A stretch of 64,000 nt of DNA. It comes from Struthio camelus. Lineage: Eukaryota; Chordata; Aves; Struthioniformes; Struthionidae. The notes below the pieces were generated by a model. It made no database searches. It was given only the letters and a program-made list of their open reading frames with translations, and was not told the origin of the DNA. The stretch's first letter is position 1, and every line of letters begins with the position of its first letter. A program made the position numbers and the translations under genes. Location: positions 4,214,001 to 4,278,000 of the forward strand of contig NC_090967.1 in the NCBI RefSeq assembly GCF_040807025.1, given 5' to 3'. Below are positions 38,101 through 48,080 of this stretch, piece by piece.

Positions 38101-40330
38101 AATTGTCATTGCTCTCCTTCAGTGCACAAGGACAATTTAAACCACCTGAGAAGCTGACTTAGTGACTCTCCACTGCAAGTACCGTGCTGTGCTTGAAGTG
38201 ACAGGCAGCTGCTGAAAAACTAACTCCCTCGACTATCACAGCTCATTCATGTTCAAGAATTCCAGCTCAAAACTCCTCCGGAGCAATCATTTTTTTTAAG
38301 CAACATACTGGTCCGTGGGTAATGACAATGAAAGTCTAATTTGAGAGTGAAGTCTCCAAGAATAACCAAATAGCGTGATGATGTTAACAATGAAGGCTAA
38401 GGGAACACTGATTGATGTCTCTTTGTTACACGTAGAGAAATAACACAGCATAACAGACTGGAAAAGATCATATTCTATAACCCCATTTGTAAGTTTACCA
38501 TGCTCTATCTGAATACCAATTTCACTTCTTGCCTCCACCACCTCCACTGAAAACCTTCAGAATCTTACACCTCTGACAGTTATTAATCTTCTTCTCATTT
38601 GTAGCATCTGTTTATTCATGATCAGCTCATTTTATCATAGCACTGGGCTTTGACCTTAGTGCTAGTGAGCATAAAATAGCCTTTAAGGCAAGCAAGGTTT
38701 GTAGGGAGAGGTAACATCTTTTATTAGAACAACAGATGTAGCTGGAAAGAAACAAACCATTCTTCAGGTCTGAAATAGAAGAAACATACCAGTTAAATAC
38801 AGCTTGGAAGCAATTGTTCTGCATAAAACAATTACCCGATTTGAGCACAAAGGTAGGATTGGTATCTGCAAAACACTGGGGATATTAGCAAGGTGTGAGA
38901 TGATTAAGTCATAGGATATCCATGTGACAAAAGAGATGCCATAAATTGCTAGAATTGCAGTATTCTATATATTCCTATAGACATTGCATTACTTATGGAG
39001 CCTCTTGGCTAAGTGGCTCTGAATACACTGTATACTGTGAGGCACATACACCACCATTTCACCACAGGAACAATACTGAGGCCTGACAAGAGTCACACAG
39101 CTGGAACAGCACCCCATGAATCCCTTGGAAGTGACTTTTAGCAACACTCCTTCAGAAACTCTTTCCTCAGATTCTGGAGGGTTAAATTCTGGATATATGG
39201 ATTTTACATTGTGGGCAGCTGAAAAGCTCAGAGGACAATATTTTGTAGCCAGTGAGCAAATGATGAAGGTGCTATAAAAAAAGCTATAGAGTTTCCACCT
39301 ACTCTTAAGGGTATGGTGAAGACATTAGCCTCATGACAGGTGTTTCTCACAAATACTCTCGGTGTACAATCCATGTGTATATCAGTACTAGAAGGACAAT
39401 GCAAGATTTAGCTCTGTAGATACTAAAGCTGCAAAGAAAATTTTAAAAGAGGCATAACATACTGGTATATTTACGCATCTAAGTATTAAAAAAGGCTACT
39501 AAGTTTTTAATTGATTTTACAAACCTTTGTATGTTTTTTAATACTTCCATACATTGATTTTATAAAAAAGAAGAACAAAAGGACACAGCGGTTTTGGTGA
39601 TTCAAGCACTATTAGACAAGATATTATTTTAAAATGCACGCTCTATACTTCAAATCACTGTGTTGCTCTGAAAGCATGCAGAACCACTGCTGACTTTACT
39701 CTGCCTTTACTTAACTTCTACATCAGGACAGCCCTGCTTTTATAAACATCTGAAACAATGAAAACGAAAGCACAGGTTCTACAACGCATACTCATGGTGA
39801 GAGGTATTTATTCAAGCAAGCAGTCAAACTGGAATTAACTTACCTTAACAAGTGCTATGTTAAATGAGCAAACATTGGAGAAGAAGGCCCTTAGGAAGCT
39901 GGTATAGCATATCATTTTATGACTTTGTGTCAACATATGAGGAGTAAGCCCAATCAGGTTCAGCATATACCTCCTTAAATTTCAAGAGAGGATGGTCCAA
40001 CTGAATTTACTCATCTTCCTCTACATATTCCTTTCTCTAACAGTTTCGCTAAAAGCAGTAAAAAAATCTCGAGTCCTCACTCTTTCCCTATTAGAAGTTT
40101 AGAGAAAGAACAAAAAAAAATCATTTTCATTATATTCCTGGATGCATTTAAAATAATTAAGTTGGAATTAGGAGAATGAAAAGCAAGGCAAAGAGAAAGC
40201 TTGCATGACTTCAAGGGAAAAAAAAAAAAAACAAGATACTTAAATTATATCCTCACATACCTCCATACTCTTCCCCAGAACTCCCAATGGAAATGTAAAA
40301 AGGGGTGACATTTTCACCTACCCCATTACT
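29166..40330. other. AT-rich intergenic region between ATCAY and NMRK2
   Basis: About 11 kb with low GC and short A or T runs (for example near 30,850 and an A20 run at 37,500-37,519). Apart from one CR1 copy (listed) I recognise no gene, RNA or element. Some of the left part may still be ATCAY 3' UTR. Muscle enhancers for NMRK2 could lie here, but nothing is provable by eye. Confidence 0.5.
32590..32875 (+). mobile_element. CR1 LINE 3' end, relatively young
   Basis: The sequence follows the CR1 3' consensus closely: AGGAAGTTCCATCTAAACCT, GAGAAAAAACTTCTT, GGAACAGGTTGCCCAGAGAG, GTAGTGGAGTCTCC, TTGGACTAGATGATCTC, GGTCCCTTCCAACCTAAACC and the terminal ATTCTGTGATAT. The 3' terminus near 32,873 is the diagnostic CR1 end; the element is 5'-truncated, as nearly all copies are. 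It carries a remnant of the reverse-transcriptase C-terminus or 3' UTR only. It looks less diverged than the 5.8-kb copy. Confidence 0.9.
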
Positions 40331-40339
40331 AATTTAGGC

Positions 40340-40783
40340 AAAGGGCAAGCGTGCCAAAAGCTATTTATAACGAAGGCAGCCAGGGCAGCAGAGTGGGGGG
40401 CTGCGAGGGGTGCAGAAACAGGTGCAGTGGCAGTGCGCATGACCCCATGCGCCGAGGGGAGGGTTGGCTCACCCAGCCGCTAAAATATGACATCTGGGGC
40501 TCATGATAGTCATAGGGCTTTTCCATCACCAGGCGGGGCGGGGAAAGGCAGGGAGGGAGGGAAGGTCATTGCAGCGGGCCTCTATAAATTAAAGGCAAAC
40601 CCGCCTTTTTCTTCAATGAAATAGTAAAGCCAGGCAGAGCTTAGTGAGGGGAATAGGCAGGAAAGAAGAAAGGGGAAGGAAAAAAAGGATCAGGCATAAT
40701 CTTGCTCTGCTTTAACTTTCAGCACTTCTGATCTAATCTTTCTTTTCTTGCCACGTTCCTGCTAAGGAAGCAAATCTACAAAG
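40340..40783 (+). promoter_or_regulatory. NMRK2: NMRK2 promoter with MEF2 site, E-boxes and TATA
   Basis: A perfect MEF2 consensus, CTATTTATAA, is at 40,361-40,370. E-boxes CAGGTG (40,419-40,424) and CATCTG (40,491-40,496) follow, the latter directly after a TAAAATATGA word. A TATA box (TATAAATT) at 40,583-40,590 predicts a start near 40,613 and a leader of about 170 bases to the ATG at 40,784. This motif set fits the muscle-restricted expression known for NMRK2 (first described as MIBP, muscle integrin-binding protein). Function of each site is inference. Confidence 0.6.
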
Positions 40784-43700
40784 ATGAAATACATCATAGG
40801 TATCGGAGGGTAAGTTGCTATCAATATTGCATATATATTACTTTCTTTCTTGTTTAATTGTTGTTAAGATGATCTGAGGCTTAGAGATTATGTAGGTCTC
40901 TATAATATAATATTACAGGACAGAAAAGATATAGCTTGAAACTTACTATCTAATTACAAGAGATGCTTTTATGTAGTACAGGGAGTGCTGCGGGGTGGCA
41001 TATACTGAATTTTTATATATTTACAGGAAGTATGATAAAGTACAAAAAGCTCTTAAATAACTTGCAGGCAAAATTAAGGGAATGGTGCGCCTCAGTGAGG
41101 TACAACATGAAGTTAGACTTTTAAAACCTCACTGAAAAACACAGAGGGGAAAAAAAATCCTGCTTCAAATAGGGGCAAGAGGGGGAATGGTACCAAAAGA
41201 TTTTCTTTTACCTAAGATTTGGAAGTGGCCTGCACGTGTGTGTAGGACACGGTGACCGATACAGATTGGCATAGCCTCCCTGACTGCAGAGGAGCTTGCA
41301 CCACTGACACCAGGCAAGGCTATGATTTATAACGCTAGTTCACAAAAGTGTGAGATTTCTACAGGCTTTGAATAACAGATGAAAACGCAGATGACAACTC
41401 CCTCATTTGGGGAGGAGGATTATTCAGACCTCTTCTATTAAAACACGTTTTGCAGGTACAAGAAAGTCTGAATCATCCTCTGAGAGGAGGAAAAAAAAAG
41501 CTAGCCTCATTTATAATTAATTTAAGGGAGGTTTTTTTTGTTCTTAAAGCACTTCTTGCATGCCTTATTTTCAGGGGGAGAATCTTTTTTAAGTTGAGGA
41601 ATCCATGAATGGAAGCCCCCTAAATCACAAAGGTTTTAGGGCAATAATAGTCAGAAAGAACATATATGCAATCTGTTCTTCAAGTTGCCGGGTCTTTGCA
41701 AGGGAAAAGCCCTTGGCAGATATATTAGTGGGGAACTCCCCCCCCCCCTTCGCGTTTTTCACATGCCCGGGTTTTGCTAACGGAGGATGTTTTAGAGACC
41801 CCGCAAAGCGGATGGGCAGGGGTGAGGAAGGCCGCTGAAGCCCCGAGTGAGGCTGACGGGGCACACAGAGGACAACTGCTGGACTCACGGAGCAGGAGGA
41901 GCCCGGCGCGCTCCTCCATCTTGAGGCCACAGCGCGCGGGACTGCCCGCAGCTTTCACACAGACTCGCTGCGGGCAAAGGCGGGAGAGTCCCTGCCGGGG
42001 AAACGGCCCCTCGGGAAGGCAGGGGAGGTCAGGGAGCCTCTCCAGCGCTTCCTCAGGAACTCTGAGGGGAAGGAGGTGCTGCGGGGAAGGGCCCGGCTGC
42101 CGCTCCCCGCGCCACGAGGAGCGAGCCGAGATGGCGGCGCTGGCGCCTCAGCGCGGGGCAGCCGTTAGGCGCGCGGGAAGCGGCGCGAGCCGCAGCAGAG
42201 CTGCGCGCGCCGGACACGGGCAGTTAGCGGCGATGAGGGGAAGTGGGGGGGAGCCGGTCGCAGCCAATCAGCGGCCAGGGCGCGCGCGCGCTGGCCGTCG
42301 AGGCGGGAAATTCAAACGTGCTCCCTCAGCTTGGCGCGCGCGCGCGCTGCGCCCCTTGGCGCGGCGAGGGGCCGGGGCGCCCCTGCTGGCGGGTGGGGGA
42401 GCTGCGGGGCTGGGGTGGGAAGGGCCCCCCCCCCCCGAGCAACTGGAGTCACGGTCCCAGGGGAGCTCCTTTAGGGAGTCCGAGGCACCGACCTTCTCGG
42501 GTATTTCTGTGTCCTAAAGCAGGACGTTTCCCCTCCGCGCTACCCGAGATCTCTCCCTACATCAGAAAAGAGCTCCTAAAAGCCGTACTGAGGTGGTCAG
42601 GGCGCTGCTCGCGCGCGCCGTTCTCCCAACACCTCACCGAGCGTATCGGGATAATTCACCCGTTTCCTTCTAAGGCTACAGAAGCAGATAGTGCAGGCGA
42701 CAAAGCAGGAGCCGCTGAAGAGCGGCGGTGGTCTAGCAGGAGCTGTACCTCCCGCTTCCTCACCGCCCGGCTTCTCGTGATCCCACCTCCCCTTCTCTGT
42801 TTAGCGTGACCAACGGCGGCAAAACCACTCTGACCAACCGAATCGTCAAAGCGCTGCCCAACTGCTGCGTCGTCCACCAGGATGACTTTTTCAAGGTAAG
42901 CTGAACTCTTCTCCCCACTTAAAACAGTTATTGCCGCTTGTGCCTATTTAGTGACAGTCGTAGTAACTGCCGTCTCCAAGTTGTATGTATTTGTGCATGC
43001 GTTTCAAGCCAGTTTTGACAGCTTAGGAGGAACATTTTTTTACCGCTTTTGAGTGGTCTCGGATGGGTGAGGAGACATTGGCCTTGGCAAATGCCGGTGC
43101 CCATTGGTTTCTTTGGAAATGGTGGAGCACAGAGCGGTTGTGGTGGATGTTTCCCTTAGTTTTAACAGCACATCCAGCTTAAACCAAACTACTCACTTGA
43201 AGTGTACTCTGTACAAATTATTTTCCCCATGTTGGCTTTCCATCCTCCTTTTATTTAGAAAAGGATGTTGCCTCCATGTTATGCTTTATTTAAACAAAAA
43301 AAAAAAACACTGCTTCGAATTTAACGACAAACACAAACCTACAGCGCTTTAAATACAGGAAGGCAGTTGTGTTGGGCATTGCTTGAGCTTTTAATAGCTC
43401 GTTATCAGAAACCTGATGCAAAGGTTGCTAAAATCAGGATGGGATACCCGGGCCGACCCCGGTGCCTTCTGCATCGCGGCCGGGAAAGCAGCCGGGGGAA
43501 AGCGGTCGTGGCAGAACCACACCGCGAAATCCTGCAGGCTGCAGCCGTCTCCTACTAATTGCAACACGGCAATTAGTGCCCATTGCCCGTGCAAGTCCAA
43601 GAGATGAGGTCACATACGTGCAGCCTTTGTACGTTATCCCCCAACACGCGTGCCGTCCCAGTATCGGCAGCTGTACGGTCCGTCTGTCCTGCCTTCCTGG

Positions 43701-46700
43701 CAGCGCATCCTACCAACACATAAACGGAACGAGACGCTGAAGCTGGAAGCGCTTCTTTGCCCTAAGCCTCAGGCACAAATTTAGTCAAATATGAGCCTTT
43801 CCAGTAAAGGAGGTGGAATTCTGTTTAACCTTTCCATAAACATATGCGACTTCTCACTGGCACGTTTGACTTGCAGATGCTATTGCAAGCAAAACTATAA
43901 TTAGATGACCAAAACTTAAGCTATGCTGACCTGCATTTTTGTATTAGAACCGTGAGCAGGAATTAAAATAGCAATTGTTGAGCATGTAAATGTTAATAGT
44001 TACTTAACACTGTGTTTAAATACTAAGCTTTATTCGTTGACTTACAACCAGGGGGTCTATAATAATTCAACTTGGTATTATTAGCCAAAATATTAACCTA
44101 GAATTCTTTGCCAAAATTGGCTTACTTGAGCCAAGAGAACTTTCCAAAGCTCTTGGGGTTGGTGAAAGATGGGAAGTTTAAATTAATACCATTACGGTCT
44201 GTAACTGTTTTTTTTTTTTTTTTTTTTTAAGTGAACACTTGCTTTGTTGTGTATTGCAGTAGTGTCCAGGTTGTGATCGGATCTTAGGTAGCTGATCACG
44301 CTGAGTTTGCAGCAATGTTTTATTGCTCACTATATTTCAGCCACAAGATCAAATAGAAGTCGGGGAAGACGGCTTTAAACAATGGGATGGTAAGAGCAGT
44401 GTTCGCTATAGGATGCAGTAATGTATATTTTTCTAAGTATTTCTTTTTAATTATTAAAGATTTAATAGTAAATTTACGTAAATTTCAATTTTACAAGTTC
44501 TTTCTACATTATACTTTCAAACCTCTGTGGTTCATGGCATTTGATTGTATACCTTTTTCCCACCCCATCCCCCCTTTCTTCTAACTAGTGTTGGATTCCT
44601 TGGATATGGAGGCAATGGTGAGCACTGTGCGTGCCTGGATTGAGAACCCAGTGAAGTTTGCCCGTTCCCACGGGGTGAATGTTACGCCTGGCTCTAAAGA
44701 GCCAGCCTCCAAAGATATCCATATATTGGTCATTGAAGGCTTCCTGCTTTATAATTACAAGTAAGGTTTGGGGAATTATTGATGGCTTGCCAGTGAGGAA
44801 CACTAGATCGCTAGCGCCAGGGCTAAAACCTCCTGTCTACTAATAATACCCTTCCTGTGTTGTTCTGAGGTATCACGCATACAAACTTTTCTCATTTTAC
44901 TGCCAGTAAAAGTGAGGTGCAGAAGGCGCCTTTGCCAAAGTAACGTAGGAAGCTCTCGTTTAGAGCACGCCGCCTTTGAACGCTGGGACACGGAGAGCTT
45001 CGGGCCAGCGCTTGTACCTACTGAGGCAGCAATGAAAGGCCAGGCTTCCCTCCTGCCCTCCCACCGCCAGGCCTAAACGTGGAACTGAAAAGGTCCTTGA
45101 TAAGAACAAGAAGATAATCAGTTCTCCGTTCACTTCGTGGAATCTGTCAGGATGGTTAAGAGCAGTTTGCTCATGCGATACATGCACTTGTTCAGCATGG
45201 GCTAAATTGAGCTTTGCTCCAATGTACAATTAATTGCCAAGACTTACTTTCTTTCCCATCCTTATATGAGGAGGGGGGGGAAAAAAAAAACACTTGGCAC
45301 GAAGATGGCAAAGACTAGACTGGCAGTGAAGAGAGTGAATGTTTCCAACATTTAAATATATACACTTCAGAAAAACGCATGCTATGAACATAACCACAGC
45401 TTGGAGCCAAGAATCTTTTGCGAGTTTGGTTTACAAAAGTATTTCCTGAGAAAAAGCTGTGCATGACACTTGGCAAAATGGAGCTGCTTGTAAGCTGTAC
45501 CGTAAGACAAGCAGCACCATTCTGGCTTTCCAAACTCAATGGAAAATGGCAGTCTCCTCAGATTATGTATACTGAGAATGGCCAAATAAAGATTGCATTG
45601 GTTTTCTTGGCCTTTCCCTAGGGAAATATCCCTCCTGAAGGTTACAAATCTCTCTGAAGTGCTCCTTGTTAGAAGGAGCCCGCCTGTAGTCCAGAGGGAA
45701 TATTGTAGTCATAGACCTGGGGCGTGCTCAGCTAATACTATATTAAGAGTTTATGCAACCACCGGCAGGCCTTTAGAAATCTGCTAGTCCCACAGTGTTC
45801 AAACTAGCTGTTTAAATTGGATTCGCATCAATGACTTTTGCAGGTTTAGCTCCTTCGACCCAACAGGAGTACAATTCCCTAAGGCAGCGTAGAACTAACT
45901 GCCTGTCTTTCCTGAAAAGAACATGAGGTGATGAGTTGCCTTGTGCCAAATCTGTGGGTCCGCATGCATTTTGACAGCTTGTTTCCACGTAACAGGCCAG
46001 ACTTTTCATGAATTAGTTCATAGGAGACCGATAAATCAAAGCTGTGGTCTGCCGCAAGTGAATTTTGAAATAATACACTATAGAAAAACTGTCATAGTTC
46101 ATACCGCAGGACTTCCTAGCCTGCGTCTGATTCCCCACGGTAACTAGTAGCGTGATATTTGGGTGGGAAAAGTAGCTGGCATACCATTCTGACCTATGAA
46201 AACCAGCATTTTTCATTTTTATAGCTACTAATAAACCTACTGGCCGTTACCTATCCCTTTATGAAAACACTTCTGCTGTCTACGGTAGACAAGAATACAG
46301 GAAAAGCAGAACGATGCTGTGGTTTTTCAGGGGTGACTTGTCACTTTTCTCTGTCAGAAAAAAATAAATAGACACGTTCTTTCTTTCCACCCTACCCCAG
46401 ACCACTGATAGACCTATTTGATGTACGCTACTACTTGGCAGTTCCATATGATGAATGCAAAAGGAGGAGAAGGTAAGCAGATTGCTTGGCCTAAGTCTAG
46501 TCCCTTCTTCCCCTCGAGACTGTCTACTAAAGGCAAGAGAGGCAAGCATTCAGGCTACCGGCATGCTATTCATGGAATAGACTGATGTCTCTTACAAATT
46601 GGAATTACACCTGAAAACTTTAAGTCAGTTAGAGGATGAGATTTTCATATGGCGCTTACTGAATCTTCAGATCTAGCTGTCTCTTCTGGTTTCATCAGCC

Positions 46701-47595
46701 CATCCATTAACAGGTGCAAAAGGATCGGGAGCCACTGCATGCTTCACTCATGAGCAAACCTTTAGCAACTGTTTGCCTTCATGCATACCACAGGCTACCT
46801 GTAGTTTCCATATTTATTTTGGATGTTCAAATAAACTAGTTGTAAAATGTAAGACAGTTATTGATGAGCAACTGGGCTGCGACAATCGGATTTTACACAG
46901 TCTGACAACTGCTCAGTTGCATTTAGCCTCAGGCTCTAGCACTGTGCCAGAGATGGTGTAGCCCTGGTAGTCTTAATGTGCTTTTCCGCTTCAATATTTG
47001 CAGTACACGGAACTATACTGTTCCTGACCCACCGGGTCTCTTTGATGGACATGTCTGGCCCATGTATTTAAAACACAGGAAAGAAATGGAGGACAGTGGC
47101 GTTGACGTTGGTAAGTCTCTCCAAATACAAAGCCTTTGGCATTGTACTTCGGATTTTAAGGAAATTGGTAATTGAATTCAAGGAAATTGTAACCTGTAAT
47201 GATAAAGGGCGCTATTTTTACCAGTGAGTTGCCATCCTGGTTTACCTTCTCTTCAGATAAATACACGCAGTTTTGTAGCTAATAACATCTGCCCTTTGTT
47301 TTAGATTATAACCATTTATAGCAAAACCATTCTTTATCATAGGATAAGAGATTTACTGAGACAGGGGTTGGGGGAGGTGTCTGTCTTCTGGTTGGCAAAC
47401 AAGTTGCTGTTCGGGTCAATCCACTATGAAATATTTTAAAACTAATCTACATAAAGTTTGTTCTGATCAGAAACCTACAGACTGATTCAATCTTTTTTTT
47501 CTCTTTCAGTTTATTTAGATGGACTAAAGTCTAGAGATGAACTTTACAATCAAGTCTTGGAAGACATTCAAAACAAGCTTTTAAATTGCTTATAG
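40784..47595 (+). CDS. NMRK2: Nicotinamide riboside kinase 2, 7 coding exons
   Basis: Phosphorylates nicotinamide riboside to NMN for NAD+ synthesis; the muscle form was also described as an integrin beta-1 binding protein. Coding exons: 40784-40809, 42805-42895, 44341-44389, 44589-44760, 46401-46472, 47004-47110, 47510-47595. They join to 603 bases, 200 residues. The P-loop GGVTNGGKT lies at residues 8-16, split between exons 1 and 2. HQDDFFKP has the catalytic Asp36. [11 protein letters not shown], then [18 protein letters not shown] and [13 protein letters not shown] form the lid and substrate side, and [13 protein letters not shown] is near the end. Human NMRK2 is 230 residues with a longer tail; here it stops at LLNCL, nearer the length of NMRK1. 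The [16 protein letters not shown] segment and the expression-type promoter favour NMRK2 over NMRK1, as does synteny. The stop codon abuts a splice donor (see findings). Confidence 0.95.
41750..42800. promoter_or_regulatory. CpG island in NMRK2 intron 1, promoter-like
   Basis: Very GC- and CpG-rich DNA lies between NMRK2 exons 1 and 2. It contains a CCAATCA box at 42,264-42,270, GGCGGGAAA (E2F-like) at 42,302-42,310 directly followed by TTCAAA (reverse of the CHR hexamer TTTGAA), and an ATGGCGG word (YY1-like) at 42,131. CCAAT, E2F and CHR motifs together are typical of cell-cycle promoters. It could drive an alternative NMRK2 first exon or an unlinked noncoding RNA. No coding exon was recognised. 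Confidence 0.5.
44208..44228 (+). repeat. T21 homopolymer in NMRK2 intron 3 upstream half
   Basis: An uninterrupted run of T lies about 110 bases before the acceptor at 44,340. It is likely length-variable. Confidence 0.8.
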
Positions 47596-48080
47596 GTAAA
47601 TACGAATCTGCTTCGGAGGGGCTGCAATGTGAGGGACTGACTGCTGAAACAACCCATTCATATGCTCGGATAGTCATATTTTTTCCTTCTTGCTTTTCAG
47701 GGTCTCTGAAGACCTGAAAGACCCATGTACAGAATGATGTAAATAGTATTTAGACAGAAGTCAGAATTAGGGTTTATCTGTGTAAACTCTTCCTATACTG
47801 TCCTTTGGAAAGCATCTTTTGTATATAATTGAAAAGTGAAGTAACTTATTTACAACTCTGTGATGGACAGGATTTTTTTTTTTTTAATTTTCTTATTTTA
47901 TATTCCACTGGCTTAAATGTATGTTAAAAAATGCATTTTTATAATGGAATGAGTACAACTGCCTTTGGAAAACAATTGACTCTTCTGCTTACGCACTTCT
48001 GCAGCCATTAAGCCTTGATGTAAAGGCTTGTTTGTGATGCCATCTTTTGAATTCAGTAAAAATCAATTTAAAATCCTCTT
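47596..48080 (+). other. NMRK2: NMRK2 3' UTR with a possible intron right after the stop
   Basis: TAG is followed at once by GTAAAT, and a good acceptor (TTCTTGCTTTTCAG) ends at 47,700, so a 105-base intron may lie between stop codon and 3' UTR. No AATAAA was found close by; the variant AGTAAA at 48,055-48,060 is a weak candidate end. The next AATAAA on this strand is near 49,068. Confidence 0.4.

Noticed and set aside
41774-42809. Long R/G/A-rich open frames across the NMRK2 intronic CpG island, one touching exon 2
   Set aside because: Typical CpG-island artefacts. The frame that reaches exon 2 is not the NMRK2 frame and stops just after the acceptor.
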